A stretch of DNA of 64,000 bases from Sipunculus nudus. Taxonomy: Eukaryota > Annelida > Sipuncula > Golfingiida > Sipunculidae. Of this stretch, positions 12,201 to 25,495 are shown in pieces. Position 1 is the first letter of the stretch, and each line of letters opens with the position of its first letter. The position numbers were made by a program, and so were the translations under genes. The DNA lies in the NCBI GenBank assembly GCA_026874595.1, contig CM049307.1:39803362-39867361 (forward strand), in the 5' to 3' direction. Below the pieces are notes generated by a model. It had not been told where the DNA came from. It made no database searches and worked only from the letters and a program-made list of their open reading frames with translations.

Positions 12201-14392
12201 AATCGCAGACGAAATCATAAGTAAACTACATCTCCTCACATGATTGCCAAATAACATAAGTATAGAACTGTGGCTACACTGTAATCGATTCCTCATTATG
12301 GCGCCAAGTCAAAGAAAAATGTGCGGAGCAGATGTTTTTTTACTGCATATTAATTACAAAAGCTGCCCCGCGGTACAGCTATGTTAGTACCTTTCAACTG
12401 AGTTTGTGGTAATTGACTGCAAACAGAAGGAACTTAGTATCCTATTCAGGACAGGCCACTGTATATGTTCAGAGTGTCATTGATTCTCCTCAACACAAGA
12501 ATCGGACAATTACAACATACCCGTACATGTGCGCCCTCGGACAATGAGCAGGGACGGATACTGGGAGGGGGGATGGGGTGGGCGCAACCAGGGGCACAGG
12601 AAGGGGGGTGTAGGAGGGGTTTCTCCCCACAGAGTGTATTATTTTAAATATACATAATAAATATATAATAAATTTTCACTAAAAAATGTACAGCTTTTTT
12701 CTTCATAGAGAATTTTAAACGTCATTGGACTACTCACTCCTCTAAATCAACCCTCCTTCCCAACCCCACACCTTAAAATCCGCCTGAGTTGACATATGCT
12801 GTAATTTGCAGCACACAATATTCATGTGCGAGTTAATGTGATCTGATATCTCTGTCACAAATATTTTTAATATGTTAGGTTTGCAATTTTTAGGGTGTTT
12901 TTGGTTGATAATATTAGTTTTTATTGACTTGAAGCAGAACTGACATTCAGGACATAAATGAGAGAACCATCTACTAATTACACTAAAACGCATACATAAA
13001 CACATACACATAATCCCTGCTTTTGCTTACTTCAGTCTCTATTCAAAGATTATAGATTTAATGTCTTTTATTGGTTTAGTATCATATTTAATGTATATTA
13101 ATGGATTATGTGCATGTTTTTATCTAGCCAAAGTAATATCTAAATTTTTGTCTTAATTTTTATTTAATGATTTTTTTTTTGTCAAAGTAATGTTTATGCA
13201 AATGCTTGCTTGTAATAGCTTTTTAGAGCACAACACTGATTTTACGCTTTTCAAAATAAAATATTATTAATATTTTTATTATTATTACACAAATCTGTTC
13301 ATGTCTCGATCCAGTTCGATCGTCGAATCAATTATTTAAATACACCATTACAGAACGAACACACACACACACACCTTATATATATATATATACGTGTATA
13401 TAGTAAAATCAAATTTTATATTTGTTTTTGTGTCATTTTGATGACTGGCGCTTTTTTATCGCAAGAATAGTATACCTCTACCGATTCAGCAGGACTCATT
13501 TGCCTGGCCTTATACCAAACACTTCAAAGGAGAAACGATCAATGCCGTTATCATACCCGACGGCAGTGGTTGTATTATATGTAAGACCAGTGTCTGTACC
13601 AAACAGGTGGCGGGGAGCGACTATTTCAGATTTGTTTGAAGTGTTGCCACCTGTATGGGTTATGGTCGGGCCTGGAAGCAGTTGATAAAAGTCCTTTCTT
13701 TTATCTTTTTAAATATAAAAAAAAAAACCGTATATCGAACGAAGCACACTCCTGAAGTCTGCGATCGCCAGGGGTTAAATAGATGGATCTGTTTTAGTTT
13801 TCAGAATAACCCATTCCTCTGTGTAGCTTTGTTGTTTCGACTCATTTGGCCGTGCTGGAAGGCGGTGACATCTAGCGGTTTCGAATGGAACAGTTTTTAG
13901 CGCACACCCATCTGAACGCAGTGGCGATATGGAAACGTTGAAACGTGTTACCTGATATGATTAATTATTTGTATAATAAAAAATACGTTTTGCATGTCAG
14001 GTAAGGCATGAGAGACATGGCTTTAACTGATGTACATGTACCATTTTCAAAAAAGGGGAAACTCATTTAGTGGATGAACTGATTTTTTTCTTACTTCTGT
14101 AATGTTATTTTTTGCATTGTTATTTTTTTTTCTCAAATCTATAATTTGAAAATAAAGTTGTTACATGAATTCATGCTTAAGCATAGGCTGTGAAAATTTT
14201 GACCGTTCTGTCACTGACTTAACTGAATTTTGATTTAGTTACTTTACAATCTCTTTTTAAAGTAGGGAAATATTTTCATTTTGTATTTTTATATCGCATG
14301 CCGATTAACTAAAATGGCAGGTGATTTTGTCCCATTTTTTTCAACTTATGCTCAAGTGTAACATTTTCCAAGCCTTTGGAGGGGGAATCCTT

Positions 14393-14393
<1 letters not shown>
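12201..14393. other. No gene seen
   Basis: Intergenic DNA with a G-rich patch at 12545-12620 (words GGGAGGGGGG and GGTGGGCGCAACCAGGGG, resembling element ends), a short CA/TA tract near 13360-13395 and AT-rich filler. No exon is supported on either strand. Confidence 0.5.

Positions 14394-14450
<57 letters not shown>
14394..14450. repeat. (CA)n microsatellite followed by (AT)n
   Basis: About 23 CA dinucleotides run from 14394 to 14440 and pass directly into a short AT run. The open frame across it (14321-14518) exists only because the repeat has no stop. Confidence 0.95.
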
Positions 14451-14640
14451 CAGCTTTCGTTGAGCATATAACCGGTTATAACATATTATCAGTTGATATT
14501 GATGATATTTACGAATAATTGACCAATTATTTCTTTTATCAAACCGCTATAAGGGAGTTTTTCTGGGAAAACGGTCGCACCTTTCAAATTTTCAATGGGC
14601 AAACGTGACTAAATGCTTCAAGTTTCATGAAGGAGCGGAT

Positions 14641-15448
14641 TTATGACGGAGCAAGGGGGTGCCCCCATTGTGAAATAGAAAATAGAAGCTTAATAGCGAA
14701 AAATAGAGCAATATGATGCATTTTAAAATATCCAAGACTGCGACATAGCAGCCTAAATTTTCAATTTTTTTCTCCTGTGGTGTTAATTGTTGATGGCTGC
14801 AAGGTAGTGGCGCACTAGAGCAGCTCTGGTACCACTGGGAAAGGCCTTTACCACAAAATAGTTGCTTTTTACCGGATGGTGTTAATTGAAGGTATATTGT
14901 CTCGGCGTAAATTAATTAAGATGATGATAACGACGGTGATAATCAAGTTTGCGATAATGATGATATAAAAGATGAGGGTCAAAATTTAAATTTGATACCG
15001 AGGGCAAGGCTTTAGCTTTTGGCCTGTTTCAGATATACAATGGAAACCAGAAATAGTTTCAGTTATACTAAATAAGGTGTGCATATGGCTCCATCAATCG
15101 TTGCTTACATATTTTACATAATTAACTTGTCTCCCAAGTGTTAATGTATATTTACCATAAATGAAAATACGACATTGGTCTGTGCAAATGTTATAATCTG
15201 TAAACCTTAATGTAGAAAATTACCTTTTCGTACAAGCACGCAGGGTTGGTTGTTCACAGTCTTATCAAATGTAAGAAAACATAAAAACACATCTTTGCCA
15301 ATATATACTGATATTTATTCTGATATTCTTACATATAATAGACTCATGAGAGTTTAAACATATTTCAAGAAGCCAATGTATGGCCATTCAACGAAAAAAA
15401 ATAAAGTAAAGTTAACTTTGTCTCTACCGGAGACGAAAAACATAAATA
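14641..15448. other. No gene seen; one possible eroded element end
   Basis: Near 14630-14675 the words GGAGCGGATTTATGACGG and GGGGGTGCCCCC resemble the termini of the nested elements at 4-5 kb, but no partner end was found. The remainder is AT-rich without exons. Confidence 0.35.
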
Positions 15449-15799
15449 TTAGGCCCAAAAAATTAAAGGTATGGTTCTCAGGCACCGCCCGCATCAATTT
15501 TAACCCCCCGCATCAAAAATTTTTATTTGATTTTCAACAGAAAACTTACCGATTTTGAGCTGCAGCCGCTCGGATTTTTCCTTTTAAGTAGATAAAATCA
15601 TACAATTTCCTTTATTATGTAGTGCCTTAGCTTGTTTAGCAAAATAAATCTGTTATTATCATGTTTTTCCCTTATCATTTGACATTTTTATCCAACTTGA
15701 AACATACAAAAAAAAAATAAAATAAAAAAAATCGCCCGCTCGCATTGATTTCTGAAAAAAAGTGCCTGAGAACCATACCTTTTTTTTATTTTGGCCTTA
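15449..15799. mobile_element. MITE family A, copy 1
   Basis: The terminal words AAGGTATGGTTCTCAGGCAC (left) and GTGCCTGAGAACCATACCTT (right) are exact inverse complements. The inverted repeat extends outward through an A-run to TTAGGCC on the left and GGCCTTA on the right, giving about 40 bp arms. A diverged full copy lies at 27503-27841 and a fragment at 17590-17650. There is no coding capacity. The 60-codon frame across the left end is not a gene. Confidence 0.8.
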
Positions 15800-16060
15800 C
15801 CGGTACTTTTATTCGAGTAGGGCTACAAGTATATCAAACAGACATTAATATCTGTTAGTCATATGTATATACATTACAGCACAAATTCAAGATGATATTC
15901 TGAATACATCAAAGATGACATATAAGAAACCAGAGTTTTATATTTCGAAAATTAAAGATTAAACTCACTGAGTAGATAACAGTACAGCAATATAAAGTTC
16001 TTTTAATGTTTATATTTTAATAAATATATAACAGAAATATAACAACAAAAACAAGACTGC

Positions 16061-16061
<1 letters not shown>

Positions 16062-16116
<55 letters not shown>

Positions 16117-16157
16117 CATAATTTATATATCTAAAGAATTTCCATTTGCACTGTTCC

Positions 16158-16222
<65 letters not shown>

Positions 16223-16250
16223 GCAGTGCAAATGGAAAATTCTTTATGTA
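16062..16250. repeat. Paired (TA)n tracts with flanking inverted arms
   Basis: Two long TA runs (about 16062-16115 and 16161-16220) flank and lie inside an inverted repeat. AAAGAATTTCCATTTGCACT near 16132-16151 is mirrored by AGTGCAAATGGAAAATTCTT near 16225-16244. The arms around the inner TA run could form a cruciform or hairpin. Open frames here are repeat artefacts. Confidence 0.85.
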
Positions 16251-16423
16251 CATAATGTTTTATATATGTGGCATTTGCATTGATCACATAACATGAATCA
16301 ATACATCCAGGTGATAGGGCTCTACCATGTGAGGGCACTTTATAATTAATTAATGTTCAGTTAGTTTACACCATCTGTTAGTACCAACAGATTGAATTCA
16401 AACTAACTTAACACACACATATA

Positions 16424-16457
<34 letters not shown>

Positions 16458-16940
16458 GGTGTACTTGTGTGTGTGCAGGTTAAGCATTTTAATTTACAGA
16501 TAAACAGACACACCTCTATGTGGCCGGGGTTATGGCAGTGTTTCGTTTCCAGTGACACCACCATTTGGACGGAATTAATTAAATTATCATGATCAAAGAA
16601 GCCTAGTAAACTTAGTAGCAATAATTGTATATTGACCCCTTTCAAAAATCCCTCTTTTTACCACGCCGCATCGTATCTTCGAAAGCAACTGAGTTCATTT
16701 AATTTTGACCTTGGGTCAACACAGTCCATGCATGCTGTCTCTCCCGTTCACAAACCTTGGCGCAATAGCTAGTCCAAACAGCTTATAAATTACCAAACCT
16801 AAATTTATATATCAACCGTATTTGACACAGACTTGAACATGGCAAATGGTTGGACATTCTGTTATCTCTGTTTAACCATATTAATTAAACATAAAATGTA
16901 TATATGAATTCACACCTTTGCTCCATTAAATCATTTAATA

Positions 16941-16946
16941 TTTATT
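16941..16946 (-). terminator. Candidate polyadenylation signal for the polycystin gene
   Basis: On the minus strand this hexamer reads AATAAA, about 330 bp after the TAA at 17278-17280 that would end the last recognised channel exon if it is not spliced further. A transcript end is needed to confirm it. Confidence 0.35.
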
Positions 16947-17277
16947 TGTGACGGTGTTCTGCTTTTTGTACGATTATATGTACCTGCCATTTAATATATT
17001 GAACCATTTTTTTACTGGTGTGTGCCTCTCTTGGACCATCTCTGCAAGATTAAACTCAACTGTTGATGAATTTCGATTTGTCTTCAACTCTTCAAACAAC
17101 TCACATACGGGTATTACAGACACATTTATATCAGATACAGACTGATTATCATATCACAGTTCCTGTATTGTACGGCCAGTAAGACTTATTCGAGCACATA
17201 CGTGTGGCTTATCACGTTGTTACCAGTGACACTTATTCGCCCACAAAGTCTTTATGTTGAAAGAAGTCCATAACTGA

Positions 17278-20200
17278 TTAAAACTCACTGAGATTCGTTT
17301 CCATACCAAACGGCAACGTCGGTGTTCTCTTTTCTGGAGGTTTGTAGTCCGATTTCCCGCCCGTGTCAGCCCAAGCGACCCCTGGTGGCTTCTTCTGGTG
17401 TGATCGGCGGTTCTGCCCTGAAACGATATTAAGCCCATCAGTATTGTGGAACAGCCCCGCAGAGCGGTCGCTGGATAAACGTCGGGGCATTTTGTAAACC
17501 ATCAGGATGTTCGCGTATCCAAGCATTCTAATCCCGTATCAAACTTCAAAATCTGGTATTTGTCGTAATGGACTCTAAAAGAAGAGCGGTTAGGCAAAAA
17601 AAATATTGTTCTCATGCACTTTTTTTCAGAAATCAATGCAGGTGGGCAAAATTTTATTTTTGACCTTTTTTTGTACGTTTCGATAAAAATGTCATATGAT
17701 CAGGGAAAAGCATGAAAATAACAGAATTTTATGGCTTAACAGGTTAAAGCACTACATACCAAAGGAAATCTTATCAAAATTGTATTACTTAACGGGTTTT
17801 TTTAAAGAAGTAAGCATTGATTAATATACCCCTACCTGATCCGCTGACGCCAATGATTTTCTTTAACTGGTTGAGGATGAAACCGACCATCTTGTAGTCT
17901 TCGGATATTCTGATGCGCTGGGACTTGACCCGGTTGAAGCTCTCGTTAAGTATGGATACGAGGATGTTGATGACCACAAAGGTAAGGACATAGACGAAGG
18001 TGAAGAAAAACAGAGGTCCCAGAATGCAGTGCGCTAGGTAAAGCTCGTTGAATTTAAAGTTCATGAGAAGCATAGAAAAGAGCGTTTCCATGGATGATAT
18101 AAAGGTGTGGTAGTTGTACACACTTCTGCCGAAAACGCAGAACGCAAACTGAGTGAAAGCTGTAAAAACGATCACGAACAGAATCATGAAGTAGGCCACG
18201 GGTTTTGCCGCAATGGCTAAGCTGGATGTCAGCTCAGTGACCTTTTTGTTAAAGCGTAAGAGTTTAAGGAACTTCACCATGGAAACGAAAGTTAGAAAAG
18301 CAAGTATGTAAGAGAAGACGTCATCTATCCACAGCATATATTGGAAATTCACGAAATCTCCTGAAACAACAACATATAAGTCACTAATATGAAACACAGT
18401 AGAGTACTATACTCAAGTTTGTAATCAATATTTCGAGACGTGTTCAAATCTTTTTGGGCCATGATATGGCAAATGGTACAAACTGGACACTTTTAATCCT
18501 TTTCTTCAAATTCATAAATAAATATCTACACATCAGGGCACAGATACTTTTTATATATACTTATCTGTATATAGATTAATATTATGATCAAAAGGATGTT
18601 TAAAATATTTTTAAGAAGCATATTGTAATCAAATGATTACAAATATGTAAATGATTCTTTTTCATTAATCTGAATTAATTAATCATAATCATGTTTATCT
18701 TCTTAACTATATTTTATTACAAAAAATATATTTCTATTACAAAAGCATGTTTAAAGATATAATTCCTCATGTTTTTCATTTACTACGTTTGCATTTGGCT
18801 ACATATTCAATAATTTAATCAAATAATAATAATAATAATAATTATTATTATTATTATTATAATTATTATTATTATTATTATTATTATTTATTATTATTAA
18901 TAATATTATTATAATCATTTTTATTATTTTTATTAGAAATTATCATTAGAAATAATATTACATGTATTATAATAATCATTATTATTATTATGATTATTAT
19001 GTTTATTATAAGATGTGATGATGATGATGAAGCTGTTCCTGCTGCTGAGGATGATGATGTTGTTGCTGCCGTTGATGATGTTGTTGCTACTGATGATGAT
19101 GATGATGGTGATTAGATGACGATGATATTGCTGCCAATGACGTTAATGATTCAGATGATGAAGGCGATGCTAACGCTGCTTCTGGTGATGCTGATGACAA
19201 TGACGAAGTTGTTCCTGTTGTTGCTGCTAATGTTGCTGTTGTTGCTGCTGCTGCCAATGATGATCAAGATGATGATGCTGTTGCTGCGGATGACGATGAT
19301 TATGATGATGATAACGATGATGCTGCTGGCGCTTCTATGATGATGATGAATATGACAATGATGGTGATGATGATGCTGTTGCTGCGGATGACGATGATGA
19401 TGATGATAACGATGATACTACTGGCGCTTCTATGATGATGATGAATATTACAATGATGATACTGTTGCTGCGGATGACGATGATGATGATGATAACGATG
19501 ATGCTGCTGGCGCTTCTATGATGATGATGAATATTACAATGATGATACTGTTGCTGCGGATGACGATGATGATGATGATAACGATGATGCTGCTGGCGCT
19601 TCTATGCTGATGATGAATATGGCAATGATGGTGATAATGATGCTGTTGGTGACACTGCTTCTGGTGAAGAAATATAATTTTTACCTTTGTTCTTTTGAAA
19701 CTTGTCCAACGTAAGCGTTGATGCTAAATTGTGAATAGCATAAAGAGTGATGGTGGCGATGGAGAGGCCGATATTGCCTAGCTCTAGGAAGTTCCAGCCG
19801 TTTGTGAAGTACTTCTTCTTCAACTTGCGCAGCTTCCCGGCCTCAACAATGATGAAATAGAGAGTAAAAAAGGCAAAGATGATCTCTATTATCAGTCTAA
19901 ATAGAGCTCTTGGACCAACGTAATTATATAGCCGGATACTCTTGACGAAAAGTTCTGGGTAGATTCCGCCTGTCGCCGGAAATTCCAGCATGATGACAGC
20001 AATTGTGAAGAGGTTCACGTTAGGGTTGTACAAGTTGAACTCGACAAGAAGCGCACGACTTGCTCGATCTAACCAGCTGGTGTTGTACAGGTATTCAACC
20101 ATAGCCGCAGCGGTAAGCCGCGTGGTTCCAAGGTCTGCCACATAACCACCGCCCCTTACAAACAAAACAAAGGTATCATAAAGGACTCTTTCAGTCACAT

Positions 20201-23200
20201 CAATGTGCCGCGTGGTGCCAAGTCCTGCCACGCGACCACCTTTCATAAAATACAAAAACATGTGTCATAAAGGAGTCTGTCACTGTCAGAACGGGGTGCC
20301 TCTTGGTGTCAAGGTCTGCCACATAACCATCGCCCCTAAAATATATAGAACAGATGTCATAAAGGAGTCTATCACTGTCACAGCCGTGTGCCGCGTGGTG
20401 CCAAGGTCTGCCAAATGACCATGGCCCCTAAATACAAAAAACAGGTGTCATAAAGGATGCTATCACGGTCACAGCGGTGTGCGGTATGATGCCATGGTCT
20501 GCCATATAACCTCGGGTCCTAAATACCAAAACCAGGTGTCATAAAGAAGTCTATCATTGTCACTGTGATGTGCCGCGTGGTGCCAATGTCTGCCATATGA
20601 CCATAGCCCCTAAATACAAAAACAGGTGTCATAAAGAAGTCCATCACTGTCACTGTGATGTACCGCCTGGTGCCAAGATCTGCCACATGACCATAGCCCC
20701 TAAATACCAAAACCAGGTGTCATAAAGAAGTCTATCACTGTCACTGTGATATGTCGCGTGGTGCCAAGGTAACATGACCATAGCCTCTAAAATACAAAAA
20801 CAGGTGTCATAAAGGATGCTATCTTGGTCACTGTGATGTACCGCCTGGTGCCAAGGTCTGCCACATGACCATAGCCCCTAAATACAAAAACAGGTGTCAT
20901 AAATTACTGTCACTGTGATATGCCGCGTGGTTCCAATGTCTACCACATAATGCTGTGCAATGCTCTTGTGTGGTTTGTCGCTTGACCATGCAATTACTAC
21001 AAGAATAACCTATGATGCATTTAAGTCATTCAGATCTTCTCTTTCGAGATGATAATTTCGTTAAACAACCCCAAGTTTGAGATGTATGGTTCTACTGCCC
21101 AAAGCTGTAACCAGCACAAATTTTCCATGCAGTGTTTATTTATTATTCATTTGCCTCCTTAGTCATCCAGAATATATTTATCCAATTCCTTACGAAGCTA
21201 CCACATGTTTACATTATCTTTACTTTGTTTTGAAAGATTTCAAAATAATATACCTTGTAACATATGTGTTCGTGTACATCATTTCATGTTCAATAAACCA
21301 ATATAATTTCATAATAGTTATACATCTTTTAGTCAACAAATTACTTTTAAACCAAAGTTTCATCATATATACTAAGCTTAATTTGGAATGACTGTAATAT
21401 TAAATAAAACAAATAAATAACTTTTTGTCATTTTTATTTTTCATTCGATGAAAAAAAATCAATAAAATTTAATTATTTTAATATTGTTTTATTGTACATG
21501 TTAATCATATGATTTGATTTACCCGTATGTGGCGATCTGTCCAAACAGCGGCGTTCCATCGAGTCTGACAGTGCTTTGGTAGACCCACGGTCCGCTCTCC
21601 ACCGATGATTCTGTGCCGTTGTTATGCCAACGCTCGTAGTAGTCATGGTTATCAAACGACGTCAGCGAGTAGTCGGGATAGCAGGAGCTCCGCAACAACT
21701 TACGAGGACTGTGTAAGGCACATATTCCTGAAACAAAATACACAGATAAACAGCTGTTCAACAAGATGCATAACAAACTTACCTGATGGTGTATTCAATA
21801 TATTATGTAGCAAGTTAGTCGCATGTAATATTAATTTGCTAAGTACTGGTGAAATGAAATAAAATCTTGAGAATCTAATACTTATAAAAGGAATTCGGTT
21901 CACGTCTGTTCGCAATGTCACTAAAACCGCGTGATGTACAATACTGTGCCATACATCATTTTAAAGGTTATTATCCCCGCAGTGATATAGGCGATATGAA
22001 AATATATGATGTTTAATGTACATTTAATTTTGAGTGATTTTTCCGGTTTTTTTTCTGACTTGCACGGAGGTTAGACCGAGCCCAGCCGAAATGACTTCGG
22101 CAGTGACCATCGTGGTCACTCAACCTCAAACACTACTATTGTTCATATGAATGACACTTGCTTTCAGTGAGGGATTTGAGCTATTCAGGGCTTACATTTG
22201 AACCAGGCTTTCACCCACATGCATGGTCAGTAAAAGAGAAAAACGCAAGTTTATCGCTTTATGAGATGGAGAATTCAACCCAGGAGGATTAATGACAAAA
22301 CCTAATTCAAGGTCCCAATTTCAGGAACAGTGGTGGGGTGTGGTGGGGTGGTGTCAGGGGTTTCAGGCCTCAAAATTTGTATGATACGATTAAAAAAAAA
22401 GTTAATACTGAAAATGGGATACGGACCCTCTGCATGGAGTCCCGTTGGGTCAGCTTCTGCTACTTACAAGGTATGCATATTTCTGTTTCTTTCTTCAGGA
22501 ACAGTTTCCTTGCAACTAACATTTAATAAATCTTTCATGTGTTCTTCAAATCAACCTAATCTTTATACATCCAACGATAGAATCCAGTCAAATATCATCG
22601 AAAACCTGAATGCCCCCGCCTCTCATTCCGGTTCGCAATGTAAACATCATCACTGACCAGGTCTTCAAGGTAAACATTACGGGGTATTAATTTCTTGCCA
22701 CGAAGCCCCACAAAATAAATGTAAAAAATATTTATACATATCTTATTGAGTTTTCCACTGTAAACATATATTTTCTGTTAATTTTTAGAATAAAAAAATG
22801 AGTTAATATATATCCCTAACCCCGGTAATAAGCCCGGTATACCGGGTTTATATGCTAGTAAATAATAATGAAACAAATAAAATTAACAATAACATAACTG
22901 TTAGTCATACTAATACATGTATAGGTGAATAATTTAGAGATTGACGATGTTGAAATTTTACAGCTTCATAATTAATCAAACAATTTTTTTTTTTATCTGC
23001 AAACACCTAGTGGTATTTCAGTTTTATAGGATCATTTACAGGACAATAAACACAAAAATCATAGAAATAACGAAAGTGTTAGAGTCACGTTCTTACCTAC
23101 ATTTATATCTTCATCGTTTTCTTTTGATATATGCATTTATCTCCTCAGGTCTCTCTACATGAGTTATTGATATATTCAGACGGAAATACAGTGGAACCTT

Positions 23201-25428
23201 TGTTAACGGACACCTATCTTATAAGACCGTCTGTCTATTAAGACCACCCTTGACTGAACCAAAAGCATTGAAAATGGGTTAAACAGACAATCCGCCTTTG
23301 AATTAAGAACAATTTTGGCCAGTCCCACGGGTGGTTTTTTGACACAGGTTTCACTGTACATCAATGTTATTCAGCCTCTTATTCAACCTTATTCAATATC
23401 TGATTTGGCCCCTGCTGTCCCTGCCGTCTTGATTTCCAAAGATGTTAGCCTACATACACGTGCTACAATAATATTCAATCAGTTTATGAAAGCATTTGAC
23501 ATTTAGGTATTTAATTCATAATTATTCCACCAGGACTCACCGCCCTTAACCCTGGCGAGTCGTAGTCGCGGGGCGCCCACCCTGTAGTATTTTAGGTCGC
23601 TGATGAAGGACTTGTGCCGCCAGTAAACCTGTTGACCGTTGTACCATGTATCAGGGTACAGGTTAGGTATCAGGGTCTCGTTGGCCCAGGTCCACACGTC
23701 ATATGTATGGTTTATCTAAAAAACAACACTAAGGGCCGTTTAAGTATATAATAAAAATTAAAATTATTACCAATTCCTCATAGAGCCTTCAGTGCCATCT
23801 GGAAGGAAAAATAGTCATGAGACAGGTTCTCAGACATGGGGGACGGGGATGGTTAGAACCTCAGTCGGGGGGCCGATCATGGGGAATTGAACCCGCACGG
23901 CTCGTACTGAGTCCGACATTCCAACGGTTTTGCCAGAAAGCATGCAAGCTTCACCATCAGGGTAGTTGGAACGTTTACATGTGTACCGTGACACACCGAC
24001 TTATACTGCATATTCTTATTAAAAGCATTTTAACAAACTAAGCAAGCTGTCTGTGTTATGTAGGGAGTGTGCAAATAGTGGATTATATTGCCTTATTCTG
24101 GACCTATGTTCTTTGCCTTGGTTTAACATTTTATTTTAATGTATGGATCATCTGGAGCGTTTATCATATCTCAAAGATATATGGATAACATTAAAAACCC
24201 TAGTATAAACTCACATTATCATGTTTGTAGAAGATGTTCCTTATCTCGGTCTTGGCCCTGAAGGCCGCCGGATCACGGTTGTCGTAACTGATGGTACACA
24301 CGAGGCATACGTACAGCAGATACGATATAATCTCCTTTAATATCGCCCACATCTTCAATTCTTTCTCACGTTTCTTCCGGAGCTTTGTCAGCATCTTGTC
24401 GTTAGTGTGTGGTCTGATGTACGGGATACGGTGTGCTGTAAACGGTAAAATAATGCACTGTAGCCAAAACGACACCGCTAATGATGTCAACCGCCTATCC
24501 CTGTCTAAACTTTTCCATTTCCATGAATCTAATTTAAGATATAAAAATTTGGCATAAGATACACAGGTTAAAGATTATATTAAATAGGATGGTAAACAGT
24601 TTACTAACGGTGTACAAATCAAATTCTAGGCTACTTATGCCAAATTATGCCTACCTCAATTGCTGCTAGAAAGACAACATTCTTAGCCTATAATGAGCAG
24701 ATAGAGGAATCCTGACATTATCTATTAAGCAGTTAACAGGCAAATATCCATGCAGTTATAACCAAACCTGATTCAGAGCACTAAACAAATTTATGACAAA
24801 TACCAAGACCACAAACCATTTAATGCTGGCGTTTTGTATTCATAAATGGCCCTTCTCTAAATTACACTTTCAAATAAAATGTTATGCCAGGGATGCCTTT
24901 AATGTGTATAAGTGCTATGTCACAACTTTTCAACCCCCACCTTCCACCCTGTCTACTACACACCATCCGGACCATGCGGATACCTCTGTATTGCTACTAA
25001 TCCGAAATACGATACGGTGTGTTGTGCGTTTATGATAACTTTCTTTTGTGAAATATTACTTGAGGCTTGTTTTTTTATCTTGGTAAGGTTTTCTTATAAT
25101 GGGTAATGTTGTCTATATTACTGTAGTTGTTTAAAAATGATAGGGAAAGCAATGTATACTGTGGTAAATTATTATCTCAGTAAAGAATAATCATTAAAAA
25201 ATGTTATGACAGGAGAACTTTTAATCAGAAAACGAACATGTGAGAGGCAAACGTGTTTTCGGATTATGTGTCTGACCGTTATGTTATAAACAGAACAGCT
25301 GGAAACGCCATCGTGTATTCATGTTTTCTTAAAGAAAACGCAACGACAAACGCATAAAGGAATAGCAAAAAAAAAACAGTTTGACACAGACACAAGTACT
25401 ACAGGTGGTCTTGTATTCGAGAATTTAC

Positions 25429-25495
<67 letters not shown>

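Noticed and set aside
19116-19340. 74-codon plus-strand frame rich in Met and Leu
   Set aside because: It is a translation of the GAT/GCT triplet array; no unique sequence.
23883-23934. tRNA gene on the minus strand
   Set aside because: A and B boxes are present, but no acceptor stem or anticodon arm can be drawn; called as a SINE-like sequence instead.
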